A stretch of 64,000 bases of DNA from Deltaproteobacteria bacterium (GCA_016703535.1 JADJBV010000002.1:1922001-1986000), one strand, 5' to 3'. Numbered from the stretch's first letter, positions 46,478 through 55,283 are shown. Program-made: numbers and translations. The notes: generated by a model from the letters alone, not told the origin.

Positions 46478-47275
46478 TCAAACCCGGGCGATCGGGATCA
46501 TCACCTTCTTGGCCATGCGTTCGGCGGTCTCCAAGGCCTCGTTTTTGGCCGGCACCGTCACCAGAACCTCTTCGGTGTCGTCCCGCTTCACCGCCACCAA
46601 CTCGACCTCGGCTCCCTTCGGCCGCAGGAGGAACTTGGCCACCGCCGCCAGCTTGAGGGCCGGCTTCTCTTCCTTCTGCACGATCTTGCGGGAGACGATC
46701 CGCAAGGTCCGCACGTTGGGATCGATCACCACGTTGACCGAGTGGAGCAGGCCACCCACCAGCGTGTACTCCCAGTTGTCGAGGAGCTCCTCGGGTGGCC
46801 GGGAGCGGATCGACGGCGGCGGGGGATCTCGTGCGATCAGGTCCTTGGCCTCGTGGATGCCCAACACCACCGGGATGTCGATCGACTCAACGATCGCTCG
46901 GACCTGCTTGGCCGCTTCGTCCAGGTTGGTGGCGCTCCAGGCGTAGCTCAGGCTCCGGACGAAGCCGCTGGCCTTGCCGTTTTCGGTGTTCATCTCGGCG
47001 GTCTGATCGCCGGTGCGCACGAAACCCCGGGGCAACAGGGACTTCTCCTCCAGGACCTTCAGCAGCGGCTCGGTTTCGCTGACCTCCACGCCTTTGGGCA
47101 CCCGGAAGTCGACCCCCAACAACAACTTGGGGCCCGGGGCTACCACCATCCGGGAGGGCCGGAACTCGGCCTTGCCGAAGCGATACCGCAACTCCAGGCC
47201 GTCACCGATGACGTCGCCCGCCTTGTAGCGCGGCCCGAGCTTCTCGAGGAGTTGATCGACAAAGGCTCGGTCCAT
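46478..47275 (-). CDS. Cytosolic protein of unknown function
   Basis: A protein of 265 residues with no signal peptide or membrane helix. It starts MDRAFVDQLLEKLGPRYK and alternates beta strands with helices; a Pro-rich loop (DPPPPSIRSRPPEELL) sits near residue 150. I recognise no family. Its context is informative: 15 bases upstream of its ATG lies a fragment of the VWA gene's 3' end. Before the island arrived it probably followed the VWA gene directly in one leftward operon. Confidence 0.65.
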   Translation of the reverse strand: MDRAFVDQLLEKLGPRYKAGDVIGDGLELRYRFGKAEFRPSRMVVAPGPKLLLGVDFRVPKGVEVSETEPLLKVLEEKSLLPRGFVRTGDQTAEMNTENGKASGFVRSLSYAWSATNLDEAAKQVRAIVESIDIPVVLGIHEAKDLIARDPPPPSIRSRPPEELLDNWEYTLVGGLLHSVNVVIDPNVRTLRIVSRKIVQKEEKPALKLAAVAKFLLRPKGAEVELVAVKRDDTEEVLVTVPAKNEALETAERMAKKVMIPIARV

Positions 47276-47290
47276 GCCCGCAGGTTTGCC

Positions 47291-47323
47291 TCAAGTGGCG
47301 CCGTAGAGCGAGCCCTCAGGGGC
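47291..47323 (-). pseudogene. Displaced fragment of the VWA gene 3' end
   Basis: Read leftward, this encodes the residues APEGSLYGAT and a TGA stop. The VWA reading frame at 55.9 kb ends in APQGSLYGAS and a TGA. Nothing upstream of the fragment resembles the rest of the VWA gene. It is best explained as the original end of the VWA gene, displaced by insertion of the 8.57-kb block. Confidence 0.65.
47298..47316. repeat. Left 19-base direct repeat (putative attachment site)
   Basis: GCGCCGTAGAGCGAGCCCT, identical to 55864-55882 and in the same orientation. Both copies occupy the same place within the same 3' coding sequence (Gly-Ser-Leu-Tyr-Gly-Ala). This is the pattern left by site-specific integration into a gene's 3' end. 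Confidence 0.75.
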
Positions 47324-47364
47324 CCGTGGGCCATCAATCGCTCCGCACATCGACCTGCTTCAGC

Positions 47365-47946
47365 TCATTTTCGGACATAGGTGGAGCGGTAGATGAGGGG
47401 GCTCGAAAGTCGGCTTCCGGTCAGGCGTACCGAAAGGGTGAGCTGCTTGCCGTCGGGCGAAAGCGCGTACGTGGTGACCCGTGACCCCTGTTCGTCCTGA
47501 CTGGTAACCACGATGGTCTGGCCGTCGACGCGCGCCGATAGTCGGCCCTCGTCCCCGTCCCTTTGGACGAGGATCGGTTCGGCACCGAGGCGGAGCACCA
47601 GGCTGTTCCCTTGTCTCGAAATCTCGAGCCGATCACCCTCGAGCAGGAGCTTCAGCTCACTCGCTGGCGTCGTCCGTTCGTTCAGGCGTTGGCGCGCGCG
47701 ATCCCGAACCAGGAGGCCCAGGTCTTTGGTCGCGGTCTCAATGGCCTGGACCCGCAGCTGTTCCTCCTGAGCCCCGGGGGAGTGGCGCCAGACCCCCTGG
47801 AAGGCCGAGGGCGCCCCGTCCGCGGCAGCGGCGGTGGTGGCCATCGACACAACGCCAGCGACGAAGACCAGGAGCCCAAAGAGGTGCGCTTGGGCCGTGG
47901 GCAACGTCTTCGGGGTGCGGTCTCGCGGCAAGGTTCCGTCGGGCAT
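47365..47946 (-). CDS. Exported protein of unknown function, divergent from the two-component genes
   Basis: A protein of 193 residues from ATG 47946. A signal peptide or membrane helix spans about residues 20-42 (HLFGLLVFVAGVVSMATTAAAA), then a globular domain of alternating strands: VLRLGAEPILVQRDGDEGRLSARVDGQTIVVTSQDEQGSRVTTYALSPDGKQL in outline. The frame stays open upstream to 48426, but that part is antisense to the response regulator. Divergence from the regulator/kinase pair suggests it is a target or periplasmic partner of that system. Lies inside the island. Confidence 0.68.
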   Translation of the reverse strand: MPDGTLPRDRTPKTLPTAQAHLFGLLVFVAGVVSMATTAAAADGAPSAFQGVWRHSPGAQEEQLRVQAIETATKDLGLLVRDRARQRLNERTTPASELKLLLEGDRLEISRQGNSLVLRLGAEPILVQRDGDEGRLSARVDGQTIVVTSQDEQGSRVTTYALSPDGKQLTLSVRLTGSRLSSPLIYRSTYVRK

Positions 47947-48069
47947 AACGCCATTCAAGGCGCCGGCCATCCCTTCGACAACACCCTCCGCGCCGACTTT
48001 TTGCTGCGAACTGTAGAGGGGCTTGCTTCGGCCCCGGCACCGGCGGGTATCCTCTCGGCAGACGGCTCG

Positions 48070-48777
48070 ATGCAGACCGACACGGCGCGAATTCTGATTG
48101 TCGAAGACGACGACCAGCTCGCCGAGCTGCTCGTGCAGTATCTCGGCCAGCACGGCTTCGAACTGTTCCGGGAGGCCTCGGGAGAGGCCGGCGCCGCGCG
48201 GATCCTGGAGGCGACCCCCGACCTCGTCATTTTGGACCTGATGTTGCCGGCCGTGAATGGCCTCGATGTCTGCCGTCGGGTTCGCCAGTCCTACTCGGGG
48301 GCGATCGTGATGTTGACGGCCAGCCAAAGCGAAGCGGACCACGTGGCGGGGCTGGAGCTCGGCGCGGACGACTTCGTGACCAAACCGATTGAACCGCGGA
48401 TCCTCCTCGCCCGCGTTCGCGCGCAACTTCGCCGGCTCGACCGCGGACGAAGCTGGAGCGGAGATCCCGCGAATGGCTTGCTCGAGTTCGGGCCGTTACG
48501 AGTTGATGTCACCTCTCGCGACGTCACCGTAGCGGGGGAGTCGGTCCCCCTCACGTCGATGGAGTTCGACATCTTGTTGATGCTCGCCAGGGAAGCAGGG
48601 AGCGTCGTCAAGCGAGAAGATCTCTACAACATCATCCTGGAGACCGAATACGACGGCATCGATCGAGGTATGGATGTTCACGTGAGCCGCATTCGTCGAA
48701 AGCTCCAAAGCTCGGGTTTCGATTCCAGCCGACTGAAGTCGGTCCGGGGTGTCGGTTACTTGCTGGCGTACCGATGA
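48070..48777 (+). CDS. OmpR-family response regulator
   Basis: A protein of 235 residues. The receiver domain has VEDDDQ, LDLMLPAVNG (phospho-Asp), LTASQSE and TKPIEP. The C-terminal winged helix has LTSMEFDILLML and DVHVSRIRRKL...LKSVRGVGYLL, typical of OmpR/RstA-type regulators. The ATG at 48070 was chosen because the preceding frame is antisense to the exported-protein gene. A TATCCT hexamer lies about 16 bases upstream. It overlaps the sensor kinase by four bases (ATGA), so the two form an operon inside the island. Confidence 0.9.
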   Translation: MQTDTARILIVEDDDQLAELLVQYLGQHGFELFREASGEAGAARILEATPDLVILDLMLPAVNGLDVCRRVRQSYSGAIVMLTASQSEADHVAGLELGADDFVTKPIEPRILLARVRAQLRRLDRGRSWSGDPANGLLEFGPLRVDVTSRDVTVAGESVPLTSMEFDILLMLAREAGSVVKREDLYNIILETEYDGIDRGMDVHVSRIRRKLQSSGFDSSRLKSVRGVGYLLAYR

Positions 48778-50048
48778 AGCCCTCGTTCTTCCGCTTGATC
48801 ATCTCCACCGTGTTGGTGGGGTGGGTCGTCGGGCTCGTGGTCCTCATCCTGTTCGCGCGGAGCCGAGACTGGACGGGAGAACGAATCCGCCGCGACGGTG
48901 TCTTGTTGGTTCATGCCCTGCTTGACGCAGAACCTCCCGAAAACAGAGAGGCGCGGCTTGGGACTCTTCGCGAGCACTTCGAGGTCGACTTGTCCCTCGC
49001 GTCCCTCGCCGCGGTCGAACATCGCGCCGGCCGGAGGTTGGCCGCCGGGGAACTCGTTACCCATCGCGAGGCTCCCCGCGAACAGTGGGCCTTCATCGCC
49101 TTCCACGACGGCGGCGGAGTGTTGGTGGCGGGTCCAGTTGATCCCGCGATCCCGCCCGGCGCCTTCCCGGTTGGGCTAATTCTCGCCATCGTCGGCCTGC
49201 CGCTGATCACCGGCTTGATCGCGCTGAGGGTGCAGCGGGAACTCAACAAGGTCGAGATGGCGAGCCAGGCGCTAGCGGTCGGGGAGCTCGGCGCCCGCGT
49301 CGCCGATCATTCGGGGCCGTCGGCTGAGCTCGCCGCGAGCTTCAATTCGATGGCTATGCGCGTCGAGCGCCTGATCCGCAACCGGGACGAACTCGTTCAA
49401 GCGGTCTCGCACGAGCTCGGCTCGCCGCTCGCCAGACTGCGCTTTCACGTGGAGCTTCTCGATGATCTCTCGGAAGAAGAGCGTGAAGCGCGCCTCCGAT
49501 CGATGACCAGAGAACTCGATGCTCTCGACGAGCTGGTCGCCGAACTCCTGAGCTACGTGCAGTCTGACGAGATGCAGATCGAGCGCACGACGTTCGAGCC
49601 GCGGCGGGTGCTTGCAGACCTCGCGGAGCTCGCGGAGCTCGCGGAGCTCGAAGCTCCAGAAGGTCGCGCGGTTAAGGTTGAACTTGAGATCCCCGAGCGC
49701 TCCGAGGTGTTGGCAGACCAGCGGCTGTTTCAAAGAGCGATCGAGAACCTGCTGAGGAACGCGGTCCATCACGCGAAGGGTAGGGTCCTGCTGAGGTTGA
49801 CGGAGGACGACGCATCCATCCGAGTGGCGGTGCACGACGACGGGCCGGGCATCCCAGAGGCGCTTCGGGAGAAGGTGACGATCCCCTTCTTCCGGGCCGA
49901 ACCCAATCGCGACCGAAGGACCGGCGGCGCCGGGCTTGGTCTCGCGATCGTCAGCCGCATCATGCAACGCCACGGCGGGCGCCTGGAGATCGATACTTCA
50001 CCTCTCGGCGGGGCGAGGGTGGCCACGGTTTGGCCTCGAAACACCTAG
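48774..50048 (+). CDS. Sensor histidine kinase (RstB/CpxA-like)
   Basis: A protein of 424 residues. Two membrane helices (about 8-28 and 130-150) flank a periplasmic domain of about 100 residues; a HAMP-like segment follows. The H-box is QAVSHELGSPLARLRFH (phospho-His), then N-box NLLRNAVHHA, G1 DDGPGI, F-box FFRAEPNRDRRTGGAGLGLAI. A 9-base unit (GCGGAGCTC) repeated three times near 49622-49650 encodes Ala-Glu-Leu triplets between the H-box and ATPase domains. Pairs with the regulator upstream. The signal is unknown. Confidence 0.9.
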   Translation: MKPSFFRLIISTVLVGWVVGLVVLILFARSRDWTGERIRRDGVLLVHALLDAEPPENREARLGTLREHFEVDLSLASLAAVEHRAGRRLAAGELVTHREAPREQWAFIAFHDGGGVLVAGPVDPAIPPGAFPVGLILAIVGLPLITGLIALRVQRELNKVEMASQALAVGELGARVADHSGPSAELAASFNSMAMRVERLIRNRDELVQAVSHELGSPLARLRFHVELLDDLSEEEREARLRSMTRELDALDELVAELLSYVQSDEMQIERTTFEPRRVLADLAELAELAELEAPEGRAVKVELEIPERSEVLADQRLFQRAIENLLRNAVHHAKGRVLLRLTEDDASIRVAVHDDGPGIPEALREKVTIPFFRAEPNRDRRTGGAGLGLAIVSRIMQRHGGRLEIDTSPLGGARVATVWPRNT

Positions 50049-50094
50049 CCGAAGTTCAGAACGCGACATCGAAGGTGGCCTCTACAGTTCGCTA

Positions 50095-50123
50095 CGAAAC
50101 GCAGCGCAATGCGCGTTGTTTCG
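50095..50123. promoter_or_regulatory. Interrupted dyad upstream of the copper monooxygenase gene
   Basis: CGAAAC at 50095-50100 pairs with GTTTCG at 50118-50123, and GCGC at 50104-50107 pairs with GCGC at 50111-50114 around an AAT loop. The three bases between each arm pair do not match. It lies between the kinase stop and the monooxygenase start and could be an operator, perhaps for the island's own regulator, or a weak RNA hairpin. Confidence 0.4.
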
Positions 50124-50154
50124 TTCGGTGGTGGCTGGTTCAATCGTTCTCCTC

Positions 50155-51690
50155 ATGCGTCGATGTGTCCTCCCCCATCCACTCCCTCTTTCGGCGACCC
50201 CGTTTGCAGTATCCCTGGTCGCGGTCTTTTCCGGGGTCGTGGCGGGCTGCGGCGACGGCCAGGGAGGCGTCGAGCCTGGACCCGCCGGAGGTCCCACCTA
50301 CTACGCCGACGCCAAGGCGATCGTCGATGCCCGGTGCGCCACTTGCCACCGGCCCGGTGACATCGGTCCCTTTCCGCTTACGACCTTCGCGGAGGTCAAG
50401 GCCTTCGCCGGGCCGGTTCGGGCGGCGGTCGAAAGCGGCACGATGCCTCCTTGGCAGCCCTCGGACGAGTGCAACAGCTACCAGGAGAACATCGATCTCA
50501 CGGCGGCCGAGAAGGAGCTGTTGCTCGCTTGGCTAAAGGCCGATGCGCCCGAAGGGAATCTGGACGAAGCACCAGCGTCCACGCCCCCAGCCTCGCTTGG
50601 CTTTGAGGCGGATCTATCCCTGCAGCTGCCTGAACCCTACACCCCGACGCGCGAGCCTGACGACTATCGCTGTCAGCTCATCCCATGGCCCGCCGAGGAT
50701 ACGCGCTTCGTAACAGGTTTGCGGGTGATGCCCGACCAACGCGCCATCGTTCATCACGTCATCGTGTTCGTCGTTGGCCCGGAGGCGGCGGAGCAGTACC
50801 GCGGCTTTGACGCGGCCGAAGAAGGGCCAGGCTACACCTGTTACGGCGGTCCCCGTGCCAACACCGGGGGAGGGCTGGGAAACGTCGATCCCGCCGTGTT
50901 GTTCGCCGCGCTCAACGAACTCGGCCTGACCGTTGCCGATGTTCAGTCTGGCAACCTGACCGAAGAGCAGTTCTTGGCCCTGGCTGCCAAAGTACGTGGC
51001 GACGAGGCCGTGGGCCTGTTCCGCTCGATCGGATCGTGGGTCCCCGGCGCACCCGCGGGGCGGTTGCCCGCGGGCACCGGCATTCGCGTCGAGCCGGGGT
51101 CTTTGCTCGTGGCTCAGTTCCACTACAACACGCTCACGTCCGCGCCCGTCGCCGACCAGTCGCGCATCGAGATCGCGACTGCGCCCTCCGTGGAACGGGA
51201 GGCGACGATCCTCCCCGCTGTCGACTTGGGCTGGGTGAGTCAAGGCCTCATCCGCGAGCCCATGACCATCCCCGCGGGTGCAGCCAACGTCCAGCACTCG
51301 ACCACACTCGCCTACGACTCCGTGTTTGTGGCCGGTGCTCGCCGGACCCTGAACCTGAGCGAGGATGCACCCCTCGTGATCCACCGGGCCAACCATCACA
51401 TGCACGAACTCGGTACGAGCCAACGCACCGAACTCCGGCACGCCGATGGAACCAAAAGCTGCGTCCTCGATATCCCCGACTGGGACTTCCATTGGCAGGG
51501 CTCCTACACGTTGGCCGAGCCGGTCACGATTCGACCGGGTGACTCGCTGTGGATGGGCTGCACCTGGGATAACACGGCCGCCAACCAGCCCATCATCGAC
51601 GGCCAGGCCCGCACGCCCGCCAACGTGGCCTGGGGTGAAGGCACGTCGGACGAGATGTGCCTGGGCGCGTTCTACGTGACCGCGGAGTAG
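50155..51690 (+). CDS. Copper type II monooxygenase-like protein with cytochrome c motif
   Basis: A protein of 511 residues from ATG 50155 (in-frame GTGs at 50128 and 50131 are alternatives). An N-terminal signal ends in a possible lipobox (VAGC). CATCHRPGDIGPFPL is a CxxCH haem c site in a small cytochrome-like domain with a downstream MPPW Met. The remaining 380 residues fit the copper type II, ascorbate-dependent monooxygenase family: IVHHVIVFVV (paired His), ANHHMHELG and a late MGCTWDNT. Expected to be periplasmic and to hydroxylate a small substrate, with the haem feeding electrons. That role is inferred from domains. Confidence 0.84.
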   Translation: MRRCVLPHPLPLSATPFAVSLVAVFSGVVAGCGDGQGGVEPGPAGGPTYYADAKAIVDARCATCHRPGDIGPFPLTTFAEVKAFAGPVRAAVESGTMPPWQPSDECNSYQENIDLTAAEKELLLAWLKADAPEGNLDEAPASTPPASLGFEADLSLQLPEPYTPTREPDDYRCQLIPWPAEDTRFVTGLRVMPDQRAIVHHVIVFVVGPEAAEQYRGFDAAEEGPGYTCYGGPRANTGGGLGNVDPAVLFAALNELGLTVADVQSGNLTEEQFLALAAKVRGDEAVGLFRSIGSWVPGAPAGRLPAGTGIRVEPGSLLVAQFHYNTLTSAPVADQSRIEIATAPSVEREATILPAVDLGWVSQGLIREPMTIPAGAANVQHSTTLAYDSVFVAGARRTLNLSEDAPLVIHRANHHMHELGTSQRTELRHADGTKSCVLDIPDWDFHWQGSYTLAEPVTIRPGDSLWMGCTWDNTAANQPIIDGQARTPANVAWGEGTSDEMCLGAFYVTAE

Positions 51691-51692
51691 TC

Positions 51693-52226
51693 GTGCGCTG
51701 GGCTTGGGTGTGCCTGCTGTGGGTCGTGGCCTGTGGTGGGTCGGAGGTCGGCGCACCGGGCTTTGGCGAGCCCTTGGACCCGGTCCCCTTGCTCGATCCC
51801 TTTGCCCTCACGCCGGTCAAGGCTGAGGCCGATCCCTTCGTTGACCACCGTCCCGCCGAGTTCGACTGCCCGGCCGCGACCTGGGGGCCCGAAGGCGGCG
51901 GCTTCGAGGTGCAGACCGGCGCCTGCAACTACGCGGCGTTCGACCAGCCGCTGCCGATGCCCGTCGAGGTCGGCGATCGACTCTCCATCCTCGTTTGGCA
52001 CGACCTCCTCGATTCGGCCGAGCCGGGGACGGCGCATTTGGCGGTGTGGGTTGGGACGACGGTCTTGTGGCAAGCTGAGGTCGACATCCCCGCACCCTCG
52101 GGCACTTTCGAGGCTGTTGTTCCGATCGCCTCAACCCCGGCCGCTGACGCTCGGCTGGGTCTGCACCTCCACAACCACGGCTTCAACAGCTGGCGCTTCG
52201 TGGAGGTCGACCTTCAACGCGACTGA
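51693..52226 (+). CDS. Small lipoprotein linked to the copper monooxygenase
   Basis: A protein of 177 residues from GTG 51693, two bases after the monooxygenase stop. A lipoprotein signal (WVVACGG) precedes a beta-rich domain with many aromatic residues (VGDRLSILVWHDLLDSAEPG; AVWVGTTVLWQAEVDIP), reminiscent of a jelly-roll or carbohydrate-binding fold. I cannot assign a family. Close spacing suggests it works with the monooxygenase, possibly as an anchor or substrate-binding partner. Its last 13 bases overlap the convergent ABC gene. Confidence 0.65.
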   Translation: MRWAWVCLLWVVACGGSEVGAPGFGEPLDPVPLLDPFALTPVKAEADPFVDHRPAEFDCPAATWGPEGGGFEVQTGACNYAAFDQPLPMPVEVGDRLSILVWHDLLDSAEPGTAHLAVWVGTTVLWQAEVDIPAPSGTFEAVVPIASTPAADARLGLHLHNHGFNSWRFVEVDLQRD

Positions 52227-52939
52227 GCCGGAACTTCCGGAGGGTTCGGCTCAGAGACCTCGGGCCGTCGCTCGACCAGCGCGCCATCCTGGAGCTCCAC
52301 GACCCGGTCGGCCAGCTCCAAGATGCGTGGATCGTGGGTGACCATAACCGTCGTGGTGCCCCGTTCGCGCCCAAGGTTCCGCAGCAACTGGACGACCTGC
52401 CGGCCGCTGGTCTTATCGAGCGCCGCCGTGGGTTCGTCGGCGAACACGATGGCCGGGTTCGCCACCAAGGCGCGGGCCACCGCGACCCGCTGCTTCTGCC
52501 CGCCCGACAACTGGGACGGGAAGTAGTCCACCCGGCTCTCCAAGCCCACCAACCCGAGCATGTGCTCGACCGCGACGTTGTGGCGGTCGGGGTCACCGCG
52601 GCCGTGCACCTGGAGGGCCATCAGGACATTCTGTCGAGCGGTGAGGCTGTCGTGGAGGTTGTGGGCCTGAAAGATGAAGCCCAACCTACGGCGCAGGGTC
52701 TCCAAGGTGCGCCCGTCGGCGCCGCTCAACTCCTGATCCAGGACCCGCACGCTCCCCGACTGCACCTGACGCAGGCAGCCCATCAGCGTCAGCAGGGTGG
52801 TCTTGCCCGAGCCCGACGGCCCCATCAACACCACGAGCGAGCCGCGCGCCACCTGCAGGTTGATCCCAAAAAGCACCTGCTTCTTGGCCTGACCTTCGCC
52901 AAAGGCGTGGTCGACCCCGCGAACAACGATCGGGTCCAT
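52214..52939 (-). CDS. devA: DevA-type ABC exporter ATPase
   Basis: A protein of 241 residues. Walker A GPSGSGKTT, Q-loop IFQAHNLHDSL, signature LSGGQKQR, Walker B AIVFADEPTAALD and H-loop VTHD are all present, as in MacB/LolD/DevA-type ATPases. The downstream end carries a short tail rich in Pro and Glu. Its ATG overlaps the permease TGA by one base (TGATG). Together with the next two genes it makes a DevBCA-type tripartite export system. Confidence 0.88.
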   Translation of the reverse strand: MDPIVVRGVDHAFGEGQAKKQVLFGINLQVARGSLVVLMGPSGSGKTTLLTLMGCLRQVQSGSVRVLDQELSGADGRTLETLRRRLGFIFQAHNLHDSLTARQNVLMALQVHGRGDPDRHNVAVEHMLGLVGLESRVDYFPSQLSGGQKQRVAVARALVANPAIVFADEPTAALDKTSGRQVVQLLRNLGRERGTTTVMVTHDPRILELADRVVELQDGALVERRPEVSEPNPPEVPAQSR

Positions 52940-54114
52940 CAGAACAAGTCCGCCGGATCGGCCGCCCGGAGGCGGCGAATGGCCAGCATGCCCGAAAGGC
53001 TACAGGCGACCAAAGTGCCGATGAACACCCCGACGGCGCGTTCCATCGTCATAAACAGAGGCACGCCCGCACTTCGAACGAGCCCATCGTAGAAGAGCTG
53101 CGCCACCCCGATGCCCGGAATGAACCCCAGCGCACCCAGGACCAGGGCCTCCTCGAGGATGACCGCCACGAAGAACCGGTGCGGGTACCCCATGGCTTTT
53201 AAGGTGGCGTACTCCTTGAGGTGGTCGGCCACGTCGGTCGCCAAGACTTGGTAGGCGATGACGATGCCCACGATGATGCCGATCAGGACCCCAAAGCCAA
53301 AGATGATCCCCGTGGGCCGGTCTCGCAGCTGCACCTTGGCCGCGACCGCCATCGCGTCCTCGATGGGCGAGACCTTGGCGTTGGGCCCGATGAGGGCGCT
53401 TACGCCGGGTGCCACCTGGCGAGGGTCGGCGCCGGGGGTGATGCGCAGGAGCAGGTGGCTCGGAGCGGCGGAGCTTCGCTTCGGCGAAAGTCGGAAGAAG
53501 GTCTGGTCGCTCACCAACAGCCCACCATCTCCGCCGAACCCGCCGCCCAGGCTGAAGGTACCCACGGAACGGATGCGCCGTCCCTGGATCTCGAACGGCA
53601 CCGGCGAGTTTGGCGTCGCGCCCTCGAAGGGCGTCATATCCAAGAACCGCGTGTCGCGGTCGGTGAGGGCGGTGTCGAGCATGGAGGTGGCCTCGACCTT
53701 CGCCTCGAGATCCGACCGGAAGAAGCTCCGGTGGTGCGAGGCCATGCCGTAGAGCGCGAGCGCCGAGGTGTCGCCGCCTTCCGCGAGCCACTCGACGCGG
53801 CCCACATACAGCGGGGCACCATCAGCGACCTGCGGATGTGACAAGGCCTGGTGCAGACGCGCGCGTGGCAGGTTGGAGCCGTCGTCGAACCCAGCCGAGT
53901 CGATGGACGAGACGAGCAAAAGGTCGCGATCGAATAGGCGGTAGGGACGGAGGACCGTCTCTTCGAGGGAGCCCGAGAGGCCGAGTTGGACCAGGACGAG
54001 CACATTCGCGAACGCCACTCCAGAGATGGCGGCGATCAACCGGCCGGGTTTGTGAGCGAGCTGCAGCCACCCGATGGGCAAGCGACCAAGCAAGCGGGTC
54101 AACAACCGGATCAT
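52939..54114 (-). CDS. devC: DevC-type ABC exporter permease
   Basis: A protein of 391 residues. One N-terminal helix, a periplasmic domain of about 230 residues, then three helices in the FtsX/MacB pattern. The phrases IAYQVLATDVADHLKEYATLKAMGY, FSLGGGFGGDGGLLVSDQTFFRL and RAADPADLF closely follow DevC of heterocyst-forming cyanobacteria. Substrates of that family are glycolipids or other envelope compounds. Its start overlaps the membrane-fusion gene stop (ATGA). Confidence 0.88.
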   Translation of the reverse strand: MIRLLTRLLGRLPIGWLQLAHKPGRLIAAISGVAFANVLVLVQLGLSGSLEETVLRPYRLFDRDLLLVSSIDSAGFDDGSNLPRARLHQALSHPQVADGAPLYVGRVEWLAEGGDTSALALYGMASHHRSFFRSDLEAKVEATSMLDTALTDRDTRFLDMTPFEGATPNSPVPFEIQGRRIRSVGTFSLGGGFGGDGGLLVSDQTFFRLSPKRSSAAPSHLLLRITPGADPRQVAPGVSALIGPNAKVSPIEDAMAVAAKVQLRDRPTGIIFGFGVLIGIIVGIVIAYQVLATDVADHLKEYATLKAMGYPHRFFVAVILEEALVLGALGFIPGIGVAQLFYDGLVRSAGVPLFMTMERAVGVFIGTLVACSLSGMLAIRRLRAADPADLF

Positions 54115-55283
54115 GGATCCTCGACCTCGATGTGGGCGACGACCTCAAGGCCCACGAACCGGGCCGCCTGCGGCCGGGAGCTCTCGTCGATGACCACCCA
54201 CGCCTTCACGACCCGGGCGTCGGTGTTGGCGGCGGGGTCGTCGCTGGTGAGCGACTGGCGGCCGACCTCGAGCCCGATGCGGCGGATGGTGCCGTTGAGG
54301 GGAGCTTGAAGCACCGGCGACTCAAGCCGAACCGGTCGCCCCACGGACAACTTGGGCACCGCCTCTTGATAGACCTCGAGTTCGGCTTCCATGCGCGACA
54401 AGTCGCCGAGGGTCAGCAGCGTCCCGGAGGATGCGCGTTCGCCGGGCCTGACGTTGATCGACAACACGGTGCCGGTGGAGGGGGCGTGGACAGTGGTGTT
54501 GCGCAGCTCGGCCTCGGCCCGGGCGAGTTCGGCCTTGGCCGCCTCGACGTTTTGCTCGGCCAGACGGATGTCGGCGCTGCCATGGCGGCCAGACAGCGCT
54601 TCGGCGCGGCGGAGTTCGGCGTTGGCCTGCTCGGCCGCGGCCTGTGCCGCCTCGAGCTCCGCCCGGGGAACCGCGTCTCCAGCAACCAGCCCCTTGGTTC
54701 GGTCCAGATCCAGCTGCGCCTTCTTTGCGACGGCGCGAGCCGCCTCGATGGATGCAGCCGCCTCTCGTTGACCGACGCTGACGTCGCGCTTGGACGCGGC
54801 CAACGCGGCTTCGGAGACGTCGACAGCGCGGCGGGCTGCGTCCCGTGACGCGAGCGCCTGCGGATAGGTGTCGAGAACGACGATCGGTGCATCGAACTCG
54901 ACGACGTCTCCTTCCTCAACGAGGAGGTCGAGAACCCGGGGCGCCGAGGCGGCGGAGGGACCGGCGACCTCAACCACACTGCCGACGGGCTGCAGGCGGC
55001 CGAGGGCCACGATGCCTTTTTTGGAGGTCGCGTCTTCGGCGGGCGCAGCGGGCGGCGCCACTGCGATCGGCGCTCGCAGGGCGCCCCCGCCGGGCTTTAG
55101 CCCAGACACGGCGAAGAAGGCGCGGACCCCCGGGCCTTGGATGTAGACGCCGGCAACGGCGCCGAGGAACAGCAGGGCACCCGCGGCGCCCACGCGCACC
55201 GCCCACGGCAGCGCCGCTCGAGGAGTCGCGGGCCGGGAAGTGATTCCGGGCTCAGGGAGGGGGAGATCGTCGCGTGGTTCCAT
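54111..55283 (-). CDS. devB: DevB/HlyD-type membrane fusion protein
   Basis: A protein of 390 residues. One membrane helix near residues 28-50 leads to a periplasmic fusion protein: a lipoyl-like region (GIVALGRLQPVGSVVEVAG, VLDLLVEEGDVVEFDAPIVVLDT), a long Ala-rich coiled coil (about 150-260) and the second lipoyl half (TVHAPSTGTVLSINVRPGERASSGTLLTLGDL). It is first in the devBCA order. No outer-membrane TolC-like gene is present nearby, so it must use one encoded elsewhere. Confidence 0.87.
   Translation of the reverse strand: MEPRDDLPLPEPGITSRPATPRAALPWAVRVGAAGALLFLGAVAGVYIQGPGVRAFFAVSGLKPGGGALRAPIAVAPPAAPAEDATSKKGIVALGRLQPVGSVVEVAGPSAASAPRVLDLLVEEGDVVEFDAPIVVLDTYPQALASRDAARRAVDVSEAALAASKRDVSVGQREAAASIEAARAVAKKAQLDLDRTKGLVAGDAVPRAELEAAQAAAEQANAELRRAEALSGRHGSADIRLAEQNVEAAKAELARAEAELRNTTVHAPSTGTVLSINVRPGERASSGTLLTLGDLSRMEAELEVYQEAVPKLSVGRPVRLESPVLQAPLNGTIRRIGLEVGRQSLTSDDPAANTDARVVKAWVVIDESSRPQAARFVGLEVVAHIEVEDP

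Noticed and set aside
47947..48426. Upstream part of the minus-strand frame at 47365-48426 as protein-coding
   Set aside because: It is antisense to the OmpR-type regulator; a credible start with a signal peptide exists at 47946.
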